A stretch of DNA of 64,000 nt from Candidatus Electrothrix scaldis (lineage in GTDB: Bacteria > Desulfobacterota > Desulfobulbia > Desulfobulbales > Desulfobulbaceae), in the NCBI GenBank assembly GCA_033584155.1, contig CP138355.1, forward strand, positions 1,627,501-1,691,500. The letters are read 5' to 3'. This document shows positions 44,921 through 53,903 of this stretch, in pieces. Made by a program: the position numbers and the translations under genes. The notes under the pieces were generated by a model. The model made no database searches. It saw nothing but the letters and a program-made list of their open reading frames with translations, and was not told the origin of the DNA. Positions within the stretch are counted from its first letter, which is position 1. Every line of letters starts with the position of its first letter.

Positions 44921-44994
44921 GCCTCACTCCCCATCTCTTCTCATCCTTCCTGATTTTCGAATCTTCTCCTTTATCCTCTCTTTGCTCTGAATTC

Positions 44995-45288
44995 TCATCG
45001 AAAACTTAATGTCTTGCTTGACATAGGGACTGTAACGGTTTTAAATCTTTCTTTTTTCATTAGAACATCCCTGTCGTCCTGAGCAACCGGCTCCAGCGGA
45101 TCATCATAGCGGAGCACGGAATTACGGAGTTCCTCCAGGACGCTCTGTGGTTTATTGGGCAATGGAGATATTTTCAGGACCGGTTTTCCGTGATCTGTGA
45201 TGATCAGCTCCTCACCTTTTTCCTGTATTTCCCCGAAATACTTGAGTGCCTGGAGCTTAAAGCCTGATTTTGAAATCTTTTCGGGCAT
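44995..45288 (-). CDS. Orphan Phd/YefM-type antitoxin
   Basis: A 97-residue Phd-type antitoxin: SKSGFKLQALKYFGEIQEKGEELIITDHGKPVLKISP, followed by VLEELRNSVLRYDDPLEPVAQDDRDVL, the usual C-terminus. About 20 further residues (from MKKERF on) are not part of the family. No VapC-like gene follows where the toxin should start, so the toxin was probably deleted and the C-terminus extended into unrelated DNA. Confidence 0.75.
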   Translation of the reverse strand: MPEKISKSGFKLQALKYFGEIQEKGEELIITDHGKPVLKISPLPNKPQSVLEELRNSVLRYDDPLEPVAQDDRDVLMKKERFKTVTVPMSSKTLSFR

Positions 45289-45515
45289 TATGTTCCTCTT
45301 CGAATTGATTTCTCTATTATGACTATGTTAGCATGGTCATATTTTGGTATCAAGAAGTTTCCCTGACCGGAGATGGATCTCCGGGATGTTTCTTATCGGG
45401 CGTTCCTTGCCGGATAAAATAACGTCACAAAGGGGATATTGCAAAGATTGGGGTACTGTGTTCAGCGGCGGACAGGCTGAGGCGTGATCCCGTACAAATT
45501 TGGGGGAGAGGGATG

Positions 45516-45842
45516 ATGAGAGCACAAAGCATAACTTTTCAGTCTCCGAGAGAGGTACTGGCCTTGATACGTGAGTGCCTTGAAGCATCAGACCCTGATC
45601 GCCTTTATGGTGCAGTTGAGGAGCAGCCTTCAGAATTCTGGCGGCAGCCTATTTTCGATGATCTTACCGCAATAGAAGAACACAATTCGTTGGAAACGGT
45701 CTTTCTTACAGAGCAGGTTTTTCCTATAGAAGGAAATGAGTTTAAGCTCGGTGGATGCAGTGGTCCAACCAGGCATCTTCATATTGATCTCGTTCGCGAT
45801 CAGGTTGCATGGCGTCTCAAGAAAATTTGGAAGTGTCGGTAA
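45516..45842 (+). CDS. Hypothetical protein
   Basis: A 108-residue acidic protein with no recognisable family. It begins MRAQSITFQSPREVLALIREC and contains two Trp near the middle and end (EFWRQP, VAWRLKKIW). Adjacent ATGs are at 45513 and 45516 with GGGAGAGGG before them. It precedes the large repeat protein by about 50 bases in the same direction. Confidence 0.5.
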   Translation: MRAQSITFQSPREVLALIRECLEASDPDRLYGAVEEQPSEFWRQPIFDDLTAIEEHNSLETVFLTEQVFPIEGNEFKLGGCSGPTRHLHIDLVRDQVAWRLKKIWKCR

Positions 45843-45892
45843 ACTTTGCTGTTACTTATTTGGGTGTTACTGCTCTGTGATGAGGAGATAGA

Positions 45893-47188
45893 ATGAAACG
45901 CATAATAGATAGTGTTCGACGTAACCTTTTTAATGCAAAAGGATATTTTCTTTTTGCATTGCTGCTTATTTTTTGGGGTGGACAAGAAAGTTTTGCCGCA
46001 GGATGGGTAGATGTAAACGTTGGCGTAACTGTATCTCCTTCGCCTGTCACAGTCGGTAAAAACTTTGACGTTTCTTTCAGTCTGAAGGAATACAAAGGAG
46101 AAAGTAAAACATTCGAATATGTTCAGCTATGGATACAGGATGGACGTGGCAACGACCTGTTTGATGCTGCAACCTGGAACAGTGTGTCTTTTTCACCTTG
46201 GCAGCAGAAAAGTTTTTCCACCACTACTTTTCTTGATCCTGCTTGGGGGAGAAAACCTGGGGCATATCGTGCGATAGTCCGGGGTAAGGTGGCTGGTGAT
46301 GTTCCTTTTAACTTCGGGATTATCAGTGGCAGCGGAGCTGTGAATCCTCGGAGCTTTTCTGCTGCTCCTATAATCGCCCAAGTGCCTATGTCCGGCCCTC
46401 CTGGGACTACCTTTACTCAGTGGGGAGAGGGATTCACTGCTAACAGTACAGCAAGTCTGCACGTAAAGAAGCCTGATGGGACCGAGTACGATCCTCAGCC
46501 GCTTGGGATGGACAGTATTGGTCATTTTGAAGTTCCCTATACAGCACCGATGGATAAGGAACCGGGGCAGTACACTTGGTGGGTGATTGATGGTCCGACC
46601 GGAATTTCCAGTAACCAGGTAACCTATACGATTGAAGAACCTCCTGTCAATCCTGCTATTGCGCAGTCTCCCATGTCCGGTCCTCCGGGCACGACCTTTA
46701 CCCAATGGGGTACCGGCTTTACGCCGAACAGTACAGCAAGTCTGCATGTAAAGAAACCTGATGGAACTGAATACGATCCTCAGCAGCTTGGAATGGACAG
46801 TATTGGTCATTTTGAAATTCCGTATCCGTCTCCGATGGACAAGGCGCCGGGACAGTACACTTGGTGGGTGGTTGACGGCCCGACGGGAATTTCCAGTAAT
46901 CAGGTGACGTATACTATCGAGCAGCCGCCGGTGAATCCGACAATCGCTCAGTCACCGATGTCAGGCGTTCCCGGCACGACCTTTACGCAGTGGGGCACCG
47001 GCTTTACGCCGAACAGTACAGCAAGTCTGCATGTAAAGAAACCTGATGGAACAGAGTACGATCCTCAGCAGCTTGAAATGGATAGTACCGGTCATTTCGA
47101 AGTTCCGTATCCGTCTCCGATGGACAAGGAACCTGGGCAGTACACTTGGTGGGTGGTTGATGGCCCGACGGGAATTTCCAGTAATTAG
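45893..47188 (+). CDS. N-terminal part of a giant secreted repeat protein, ending at a premature TAG
   Basis: A 431-codon piece: signal peptide (about residues 18-37), a beta-sandwich domain (about 40-155), then the first three 95-residue repeats starting at 46367, 46652 and 46937. The stop TAG at 47186-47188 occupies the place where the other repeats have CAG (SSNQVTY), so a single C-to-T change cuts the protein. Without it the frame continues to 50974. Whether the stop is real, a sequencing error in a repeat or decoded is unknown. Confidence 0.8.
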   Translation: MKRIIDSVRRNLFNAKGYFLFALLLIFWGGQESFAAGWVDVNVGVTVSPSPVTVGKNFDVSFSLKEYKGESKTFEYVQLWIQDGRGNDLFDAATWNSVSFSPWQQKSFSTTTFLDPAWGRKPGAYRAIVRGKVAGDVPFNFGIISGSGAVNPRSFSAAPIIAQVPMSGPPGTTFTQWGEGFTANSTASLHVKKPDGTEYDPQPLGMDSIGHFEVPYTAPMDKEPGQYTWWVIDGPTGISSNQVTYTIEEPPVNPAIAQSPMSGPPGTTFTQWGTGFTPNSTASLHVKKPDGTEYDPQQLGMDSIGHFEIPYPSPMDKAPGQYTWWVVDGPTGISSNQVTYTIEQPPVNPTIAQSPMSGVPGTTFTQWGTGFTPNSTASLHVKKPDGTEYDPQQLEMDSTGHFEVPYPSPMDKEPGQYTWWVVDGPTGISSN

Positions 47189-48064
47189 GTGACGTATACT
47201 ATCGAGCAGCCGCCGGTGAATCCGACAATCGCTCAGTCACCGATGTCAGGCGTTCCCGGCACGACCTTTACGCAGTGGGGCACCGGCTTTACGCCGAACA
47301 GTACAGCAAGTCTGCATGTAAAGAAACCTGATGGAACAGAGTACGATCCTCAGCAGCTTGAAATGGATAGTACCGGTCATTTCGAAGTTCCGTATCCGTC
47401 TCCGATGGACAAGGAGCCGGGACAGTACACTTGGTGGGTGGTTGATGGTCCGACGGGTATTTCCAGTAATCAGGTGACGTATACTATCGAGCAGCCGCCA
47501 GTGAATCCGGCAATTGCTCAGTCACCGATGTCAGGCGTTCCCGGTACGACCTTTACGCAATGGGGTACCGGCTTTACGCCGAACAGTACAGCAACCCTGC
47601 ATTTCAAAAAGCCTGATGGTACGGAGTATCCGACGCAGCAGCAGGCGATGGATAGTACAGGTCATTTTGAGACGCAGTATACCGCTCCGACAGATAAAGA
47701 ACCTGGGCAGTATATCTGGTGGGCTGTTGACGGCCCGACAGGTACTTCCAGTAATCAGGTGACCTATACCATCGAGCAGCCTTCTTCTAATCCGACTGTT
47801 GCTCAAACACCAATGTTTGGCAAGCCAGGGACGATTTTTAAACAGTGGGGAACTGGCTTCACGCCGAACAGTACGGCAACATTGCATATTCAAAAGCCGG
47901 ATGGTACCGAATATCAACCTGATATCATGCAAATTGATGGGGAAGGAAATTTTGTTACCTCTTATACGGTCCCTGCTGATAAACCTGTTGGATTATATAC
48001 TTGGTGGGTTATTGATGATCATTTAAACGTTAGCAGCAACCAAGTTGTATATTCAATCAGTTCG
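46367..48064 (+). repeat. Six tandem 285-bp coding repeats
   Basis: Units start at 46367, 46652, 46937, 47222, 47507 and 47792, always exactly 285 bp apart. Each encodes 95 residues with (I/V)AQxPMSGxPGTTFTQWGxGFTxNSTA and GQYTWWVxDG. Units 3 and 4 are almost identical, implying recent duplication or gene conversion, while unit 6 is the most divergent and slightly shorter. Confidence 0.95.
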
Positions 48065-50974
48065 GAGTCTCAAGAAATAGCAGACATTGAAGTGAGTATC
48101 GTAGAAAGTAAATCAGTGTACACCGAAGGAGATTTTCTTAGCTACAATATTTACATAAAAAATAATGGGGAGGATTTTGCTTCTGACGTAATTATTGATG
48201 TCAATCATACTGAAGGATACAGGAGTATTGATAAACAATGGGAATGCTTAGATCATGACTTGTCGATAAATAACGATACTGCCTGCGAGAGATTAGAACT
48301 AACTAGCAATTCGGCAAAATTCACAGCAAATATTCCTTCAGGGGAGTATGTTCTTGTCAGAGTGTCTGGTTATTCTGAATCAGGATTTGGCATGATCAAG
48401 CTTACAGCAGAAGCACATGGCGCAATAGAGGACCCAGATCAAGAGAACAATAGAGCTATTTCTATTCTACAGACACAGCTACCTGGTTTACCACGTAATC
48501 ATGCTACTGAGCTACGATTGTTATCTTGGGGTGGAGTTGCAGCAGATACGGTTGTTCTAACCCACGGTTTGCAAGACAGTCCTTGTTTCGCCTCTGAACT
48601 CTGGACAGGATCAAAGAGTGAGCCTGCTCAGGCAGGTTATCTGATTAAAGAGGCAATAAAAAATACAGACAAGCATATAAATATTTATCAATTCTTTTGG
48701 GAAGGAGCCTGTCAGGAACATTTAGATGTAGTGGGTATCCCAAATACTGGGATATCGATAGGGCGAACCCCATACAATATGGCTTATATACTGGCACGGC
48801 AAAACGTGTATTTTGCCGCCCAGCAGCTCGCTAAACAGCTCTATGATGCGCTTGGCCCAAATTACGATAAAAAGATCCACTTTATAGGTCACTCTCTCGG
48901 TACAGCGGTTAATGCGTATGCCGCCGATATTTTTTTGAATAAAGAATTGAATGTCAACACAGCGCAGGTAACAATTCTTGATCACCCAAATCATATAGGT
49001 AAAATAGCCTTTTTTATTAAGGATGATGAAACATCTGAAAGGATATGGGGATTCGATGAGAACTTCTTTGCCAATGTTCTACCGTTCTACCGTCAGGGAT
49101 TAAAATTATATGTTGACAACTATCATTCCGCTAAATCGGAAAACAACAAATTGGTATCGGCTGGTGTCGGAACCGATGTAACAGGAGATGTTTTTAATCA
49201 TGCTCCACTTATAGATCCGCATGAAGTCGGAGACACATTTCTTCCGGGAGAAGCTGCTGGTGGTTTTATAGATAATGATCATTCAGGTGTTCATCAATGG
49301 TATCGTTGGACTATCTCGCCAAAGGACCAAGAGAATTTTCAAGGAGATTCGGTATGTCCTGATAATAAATGGAACGGAGAACCTGGATATTGGATAGGAT
49401 ATAATTGGCGAGGATTAAATAATACTCTTAATCCTTGCCCAGAACGATGGGGAGGTTGGAAGGAAAGCGTTCTGATTAGTGATCCTGCTGATTTTCCTTG
49501 GCCAAACGGAAATAATGCCAGTGCAACCAATAGCACGGATGTCGAGACATCAAAGAGCAATCCGGTTGGATGCAGTGCTCCTTCCGGTAACTTCATCGCC
49601 ACAGTTTGTAGTGAACCCGTCTCTTCTGCTTCGACAGCCAAGGTCGCATCATATGCAGCAAGCCAAGTGCAATCATTGGACGAAGAACCTGAAATTCCCA
49701 AATCATACATTGAGTTTGAGGTTAGCGTTCCCGAGTTCCTCCGCTATATCAGCTTTGACTACAGCTTCAGCAATATCGGTGACGGTGATTATGTCTATGT
49801 TTTCTTGGATGGAAATGTTGTCTGGAAAATGGGTGGTGAAGCCTTGAGTGCAGGCGAGACCGTTTCCTCGGATCTGATTCCTGTTCGCTCTGAAACGGGC
49901 CAGAAAAAGTTGATTATCGCTCTCTACGGAGTAGGCGAGCAGAACGCTCAGTTTAGCTTAGATAACTTTAAGTTCACCACAGCCTTAGATACAGATAACG
50001 ATGGATATGCCGATGACGAGGACGCATTTCCAGATGATCCTGTTGAATGGGAAGATACCGACGAAGACGGCATCGGCAACAACGCTGATCTGGACGACGA
50101 CAATGATGGCTTTCTGGACACCGCCGATGCCTTCCCACTTGATCCCAACGAAAATTTAGACACTGACGGCGACGGCATTGGTGATAATGCCGACCTCGAC
50201 GACGGAATGTATCCTGACCTCGCTATGATCACCTCTTCATCCAACAAAGGGGGGCTTATGCCGGGAGAAAGTTTTACCTACTCCTCCACCGTGAAGAACA
50301 AGGGGACAGGAAGGGCGTCAGTTTCAATGCTTCGTTATTATCTTTCTTCTGATTCGACAATCGATAGTAGTGATACAATGATAGGGAGCAGGGACGTTCC
50401 TACGATCAACTCCGGCAACACCTCATGGGGATATATTAACCTGAACGCCCCGACAGACGTTGGTACCTATTGGGTCGGCAGTTGTGTTGATACCATCAGC
50501 GGTGAAAGCAGTACGACCAATAATTGCAGTTCCGGGTTCCGAATTGTCGTTGCAACCCAGCTGCCGGATCTGATTGTCTCCAGCCTCAGTGTTCCTTCAT
50601 CAGTAGAGGCGGGAAAATCCTTCAGCACGACTGCCCAATTCAAAAATCAAGGTAATCTGGACGCAACTTCGACAACAGCGAGTTGGTACTATATGGATAT
50701 CGCGGCCCAGACAACTTCCGACGTGATTCATGAGGAGGAGATCCGGGACTTGGCCGTCAACCAGACCATATCCCGCACGACCAGTCTCAGGGCTCCCTGC
50801 AAAGATGGGGATTATTTCCTCTCAACCTGCATTAACTCGGGTTGGAATGTGGAACAGGGCGGGAATAACAACTGTCAGCTCAAAAGCCTGACTATAACCC
50901 CGGCAACGGGCATTTGCAGCGAAGATGGGTCGTTTTCCGCTCTTCCTGCGATTCTCTATCTGCTGCTGAAGTAA
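47189..50974 (+). CDS. C-terminal part of the giant repeat protein: lipase-like domain, calcium repeats, CARDB-like domains
   Basis: The 1261 codons continue the frame after the TAG. They contain three more repeats, a CARDB-like sandwich (about residues 290-430), and an alpha/beta-hydrolase/lipase-like domain with oxyanion-region VVLTHGLQDSP and nucleophile motif GHSLG (about residue 566). The domain has plausible acid (DHPNH) and base (NDHSGVHQWY) residues. Next come thrombospondin type 3-like Ca-binding repeats (DTDNDGYADDEDAFP; DTDGDGIGDNADLDD), two CARDB-like domains and a hydrophobic tail ending LLLK. The protein is probably surface-displayed; substrate unknown. Confidence 0.8.
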   Translation: MTYTIEQPPVNPTIAQSPMSGVPGTTFTQWGTGFTPNSTASLHVKKPDGTEYDPQQLEMDSTGHFEVPYPSPMDKEPGQYTWWVVDGPTGISSNQVTYTIEQPPVNPAIAQSPMSGVPGTTFTQWGTGFTPNSTATLHFKKPDGTEYPTQQQAMDSTGHFETQYTAPTDKEPGQYIWWAVDGPTGTSSNQVTYTIEQPSSNPTVAQTPMFGKPGTIFKQWGTGFTPNSTATLHIQKPDGTEYQPDIMQIDGEGNFVTSYTVPADKPVGLYTWWVIDDHLNVSSNQVVYSISSESQEIADIEVSIVESKSVYTEGDFLSYNIYIKNNGEDFASDVIIDVNHTEGYRSIDKQWECLDHDLSINNDTACERLELTSNSAKFTANIPSGEYVLVRVSGYSESGFGMIKLTAEAHGAIEDPDQENNRAISILQTQLPGLPRNHATELRLLSWGGVAADTVVLTHGLQDSPCFASELWTGSKSEPAQAGYLIKEAIKNTDKHINIYQFFWEGACQEHLDVVGIPNTGISIGRTPYNMAYILARQNVYFAAQQLAKQLYDALGPNYDKKIHFIGHSLGTAVNAYAADIFLNKELNVNTAQVTILDHPNHIGKIAFFIKDDETSERIWGFDENFFANVLPFYRQGLKLYVDNYHSAKSENNKLVSAGVGTDVTGDVFNHAPLIDPHEVGDTFLPGEAAGGFIDNDHSGVHQWYRWTISPKDQENFQGDSVCPDNKWNGEPGYWIGYNWRGLNNTLNPCPERWGGWKESVLISDPADFPWPNGNNASATNSTDVETSKSNPVGCSAPSGNFIATVCSEPVSSASTAKVASYAASQVQSLDEEPEIPKSYIEFEVSVPEFLRYISFDYSFSNIGDGDYVYVFLDGNVVWKMGGEALSAGETVSSDLIPVRSETGQKKLIIALYGVGEQNAQFSLDNFKFTTALDTDNDGYADDEDAFPDDPVEWEDTDEDGIGNNADLDDDNDGFLDTADAFPLDPNENLDTDGDGIGDNADLDDGMYPDLAMITSSSNKGGLMPGESFTYSSTVKNKGTGRASVSMLRYYLSSDSTIDSSDTMIGSRDVPTINSGNTSWGYINLNAPTDVGTYWVGSCVDTISGESSTTNNCSSGFRIVVATQLPDLIVSSLSVPSSVEAGKSFSTTAQFKNQGNLDATSTTASWYYMDIAAQTTSDVIHEEEIRDLAVNQTISRTTSLRAPCKDGDYFLSTCINSGWNVEQGGNNNCQLKSLTITPATGICSEDGSFSALPAILYLLLK

Positions 50975-51030
50975 ACAGTAACGAATCAGGTTAGTTTGAA
51001 GAATAGTGAAATATGGAGGAAAGGATTTCG

Positions 51031-51067
51031 AAAGCCCCCCTGAGTCAGATAAGGCTTCAGGGGGCTT
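51031..51067 (+). terminator. Hairpin after the giant protein gene
   Basis: AAGCCCCCCTGA pairs with TTCAGGGGGCTT. There is no T-run, but its placement 57 bases after the stop suggests transcript-end formation. Confidence 0.5.
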
Positions 51068-51109
51068 CAAGTCCCACTCTCTTTTCCCGTTGCTGGAAGA
51101 GTAAACCCT

Positions 51110-51143
51110 GAGGGGCAATGCCGTCAGGGACGGTGTTGCCCTC
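51110..51143. repeat. Intergenic palindrome of the GGGGCAAT type
   Basis: GAGGGGCAATGCCGTC pairs with GACGGTGTTGCCCTC with one mismatch. The GGGGCAAT/ATTGCCCC core also occurs at 27897-27923 inside the nif operon. It lies just before gatC. Confidence 0.55.
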
Positions 51144-51181
51144 TTTCAATATGTTCCTTTGAAACCAAATACAATAAGAAG

Positions 51182-51469
51182 ATGAAAATAACCAAACAAG
51201 AAGTAGAACGGGTGGCCGCGCTGGCCCGTCTGGAGTTGAGCGAAGAGGAAATCGAGAAGCTGACCCCGCAATTGGATCATATCCTCAGCTATGTGGCCAA
51301 ACTGGATGAACTGGACACCGAAGGTGTACCGGTGACCACCCATACCCAGAGCGTGACCAACGCCTTTCGGGAAGATGAGGTGCGGGAATCCCTGCCGCGT
51401 GAGAAGGCTCTTGCCAATACAGCCAAAGAGAATGGCGAGGCCTTTGTGGTGCCCAAGGTTGTGGGCTGA
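51182..51469 (+). CDS. gatC: Asp-tRNA(Asn)/Glu-tRNA(Gln) amidotransferase subunit C
   Basis: GatC stabilises the GatA-GatB amidotransferase that makes Gln-tRNA(Gln) and Asn-tRNA(Asn). The 95-residue product has the ITKQEVERVAALARLELSEEE start, the QLDHILSYVAKLDELDTEGV helix and the VPKVV end. No gatA or gatB follows in this window; the next genes run the other way. Confidence 0.95.
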   Translation: MKITKQEVERVAALARLELSEEEIEKLTPQLDHILSYVAKLDELDTEGVPVTTHTQSVTNAFREDEVRESLPREKALANTAKENGEAFVVPKVVG

Positions 51470-51489
51470 TAAAGAGAAGGGAAGGGGAG

Positions 51490-51516
51490 ACCCGTGCTGG
51501 TAAGTCCAGCACGGGT
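51490..51516. terminator. Hairpin between convergent gatC and FmdE-family genes
   Basis: ACCCGTGCTGG pairs with CCAGCACGGGT around TAAGT. No T-run; possibly a bidirectional transcript end. Confidence 0.5.
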
Positions 51517-51548
51517 GAACATGTTTCCTGAGAGGATGCCCGGTGCTC

Positions 51549-52130
51549 TCAGAGCACCTGATAATAGCGCTGACCAGCGCATGCCCGGCAGATGATGCGC
51601 CCTTCTTCTGCAACGTCCCGGCTGTCCTGCACATGGTCACCGCATTGCTCGCATTGTACCCGGCGTTGGGGACGGCCCGGCATATCACAGGATGGGATAG
51701 TGACCATCACCTCCTGCACAGTAAAGAGCTCTTCCTCTGGCATAACCCTGTAGGCAGCCAGCTGTTGTTGGTATTTCTCCTCAACCTCCGGGCAATATTT
51801 TTTCGAGAGCTCACGGGATTCCTCGCGTGCTGTCACCCGGACCGCCTGAGCGGTCTCCAGATTGACAAAGGTCGCTGCCATAACCCCGAAATCCATCCAG
51901 CGCATGGAGCGCTTGCCCAGGCTACATCCGGTGACAGACTGGATTGCATCGGTGGCACAACGGTCGATTTCCACCAGTACGTAGAGTTTTTTTCTGTCCG
52001 CACCCTTGGGATCCTCGATACCGATGCGCTCAAGGCCCAGCATGGACATCCGTACCCCAATGACCTGTCCGGCACAGATATGGCCGTGGATCTTAGTCGA
52101 GACTTCTAAAAGTTCATCAAAAGATTCCAT
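51549..52130 (-). CDS. FmdE-family protein with zinc ribbon
   Basis: The 193-residue protein matches the formylmethanofuran dehydrogenase subunit E family: HGHICAGQVIGVRMSMLGL (metal-binding HGHxCxG), DRCATDAIQSVTGCSLGK, and a C-terminal zinc ribbon (CEQCGD ... CRACAG). In non-methanogens the family is thought to be molybdenum-enzyme related, without a firm role. The ATG at 52130 (AGGAGA upstream) is preferred over an open frame to 52226. It starts 5 bp after the engB stop. Confidence 0.88.
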   Translation of the reverse strand: MESFDELLEVSTKIHGHICAGQVIGVRMSMLGLERIGIEDPKGADRKKLYVLVEIDRCATDAIQSVTGCSLGKRSMRWMDFGVMAATFVNLETAQAVRVTAREESRELSKKYCPEVEEKYQQQLAAYRVMPEEELFTVQEVMVTIPSCDMPGRPQRRVQCEQCGDHVQDSRDVAEEGRIICRACAGQRYYQVL

Positions 52131-52135
52131 ATATC

Positions 52136-52828
52136 TTATTCTCCTGTTTCGCTGTCTTGCTGAGGAGTTTCTTCCACCAGCTCTTCCCGGCAAAAGGCCG
52201 CCAGCTTGTTCTGTAATTCCTGGCATCCCAAGCCACTCTTGGCTGAAAAGAGCAGGCGATCAGTCGGTGCAATATTCAGGGCCGCATCCAAGGCAGCTGC
52301 CTGCTTAGCCTGCTTATTTTTTGAGAGCTTATCTGCCTTGGTATAGACCGGCAGGCTGGGGATGTTGTTATACTGCAACCAGTCCAGCATCTCCCGGTCC
52401 GTATTTTTGAGGGAGTGCCGCAAGTCAATGATGACGACCACACAGGCCAAGGTCTCCCGTTCCAGCAGGTAGCCGCTGATCAGTACTTCCCAGTCCGAAC
52501 GCATCTGTTTGTTCACCTGGGCAAAGCCATACCCTGGCAGGTCGACCAGATAAAGCTGCTCCTTGACCTCGAAAAAATTCAGGCTGCGGGTTTTGCCCGG
52601 CTTGGAGCTGGTCTTGACCAGGTTCTTCCGGTTCACCAGCTTGTTAATCAAGCTGGACTTGCCCACATTGGAGCGGCCAGCAAAGGCGATTTCCGGGTAG
52701 AGCGGCTCAGGCAGCTGGCGCAGACTGAAGACCGAGTCGACAAAGGAAACCTGGTTGAAGTTTATCATTGGGTTGCGGCTCCTCAGGGCCGTGGGTGCGG
52801 GTGGGCGAAATTCCTCTCGCTGTTGCAT
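52136..52828 (-). CDS. engB: Ribosome biogenesis GTPase EngB (YsxC/YihA)
   Basis: The product has the GTPase motifs G1 GRSNVGKSS (residues 51-59), G3 DLPGYG, G4 TKADK and G5 SAK. EngB acts in late 50S assembly. The frame gives 230 residues with ATG at 52828; ATG at 52768 (MINFNQVSFV) matches the usual N-terminus better and is an alternative. It is part of the hisI-hisG-engB-FmdE run on the minus strand. Confidence 0.94.
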   Translation of the reverse strand: MQQREEFRPPAPTALRSRNPMINFNQVSFVDSVFSLRQLPEPLYPEIAFAGRSNVGKSSLINKLVNRKNLVKTSSKPGKTRSLNFFEVKEQLYLVDLPGYGFAQVNKQMRSDWEVLISGYLLERETLACVVVIIDLRHSLKNTDREMLDWLQYNNIPSLPVYTKADKLSKNKQAKQAAALDAALNIAPTDRLLFSAKSGLGCQELQNKLAAFCREELVEETPQQDSETGE

Positions 52829-52855
52829 TCATCAAAGGGAGACAGCAGGTTCTTT

Positions 52856-53728
52856 TCAGATGACCTTATTCAGAGAATACTCAATAATCCCCTCAGCGCC
52901 GATCTTTTTCAGCTGTGGAATCAGATCCCGGACCTGATGCTCGGAGATAACCGTTTCCACAGAGAACCAGGGCTGCTTGTAGAGGCGAGCCACGGTGGGT
53001 GCGGTAACGCTGGGCAGGATCTCCAGGATTTCCTCAAAGCGCTCTTCGGGCACGTTCATCTTCAGGCCGACGATCTTATCTGCCCGCAGGGCCCCTTGCA
53101 GGAGCATGGCGATATGGTCGATCTTGTCTTTTTTCCAGGAATCCTTCAATGCCTCATGACTGGCAATCAACTGGGTATTGGATTGCATCAGCTCATGGAT
53201 AACCCGTAGGCCGTGGGCACGAATAGTGGTCTCGGTTTCGGTGACTTCAACAATGGCATCGGCAAGACCGGAAACCGCCTTGGCCTCAGTTGCACCCCAG
53301 GAAAAGGAAATATCCACGTTCATGCCCCGCTCTGTAAAGAAGTTACGGGTCACGTTGACCAGCTCCGTGGATATGCGTTTGCCGTCCAGTTGTTCTACCG
53401 AGGTGATGGGGGAGTCTCCTGGCACGGCAATAACCCAGCGGGTGGGTTTCTTGCTGACCTTGGAGTAGACCAGATCCTCAACCACAACAATGTCTGAACC
53501 GTTTTCCAGGGTCCAGTCCTTGCCTGTGATACCAGCATCCAGCAAGCCGTCCTCAACATAGCGGGACATTTCCTGCGGGCGGCAGATGTACACGGAGAGC
53601 TCCGGGTCATCAACCTCCGGGAAGTAGTTCCTGGCCGCCATTTTGATCTTCCAGCCGGATTTTTCAAACAGGGCAATGGTTGCCTTTTCCAGGCTGCCTT
53701 TGGGTATACCTACTTTTAATACACTCAT
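52856..53728 (-). CDS. hisG: ATP phosphoribosyltransferase HisG, long form
   Basis: HisG catalyses the first step of histidine biosynthesis. The 290-residue product starts MSVLKVGIPKGSLEKATIALFEKSGW and has GSDIVVVEDLVYSK and the ETGTT-region VEVTETETTIRAHGLRV, with a C-terminal ACT-like regulatory domain (VTAPTVARLYKQPWFSVETVI). That fits the long, HisZ-independent form. The frame remains open upstream to 53821, but the ATG at 53728 has GAGGA in front and begins the family. hisI lies upstream. Confidence 0.95.
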   Translation of the reverse strand: MSVLKVGIPKGSLEKATIALFEKSGWKIKMAARNYFPEVDDPELSVYICRPQEMSRYVEDGLLDAGITGKDWTLENGSDIVVVEDLVYSKVSKKPTRWVIAVPGDSPITSVEQLDGKRISTELVNVTRNFFTERGMNVDISFSWGATEAKAVSGLADAIVEVTETETTIRAHGLRVIHELMQSNTQLIASHEALKDSWKKDKIDHIAMLLQGALRADKIVGLKMNVPEERFEEILEILPSVTAPTVARLYKQPWFSVETVISEHQVRDLIPQLKKIGAEGIIEYSLNKVI

Positions 53729-53903
53729 AATATCCTCAATATTGACGAGTCCGCATGTCGGGGCTCGGGAGATTAATAAAACAAATACGAAGAGTAGGGG
53801 GGAGACAACGAAGGCGATCACAAGGATCGCCTAGAAATCACCCTACCAAATTTGTTGCTCGTAGGGACGATTAACAAATCGTCCAACGAAGAGTTAAGAC
53901 GAA
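53729..53903. other. Spacer between hisI and hisG with two hairpins
   Basis: GGCGATC/GATCGCC at about 53811-53831 and GGACGATT/AATCGTCC at 53863-53883 form short stems. There is no supported gene in this spacer. Confidence 0.5.

Noticed and set aside
46367-48064. 285-bp repeats as a CRISPR or phage-tail array
   Set aside because: The repeats have no spacers, are in frame, and encode 95-residue protein modules.
52415-53209. Plus-strand frame of 264 codons across engB and hisG
   Set aside because: It is antisense to two well-supported genes with all catalytic motifs intact.
53729-53821. N-terminal extension of HisG
   Set aside because: The extra 31 codons read as a hydrophobic run with no family match, and the ATG at 53728 has a ribosome-binding site and the normal N-terminus.
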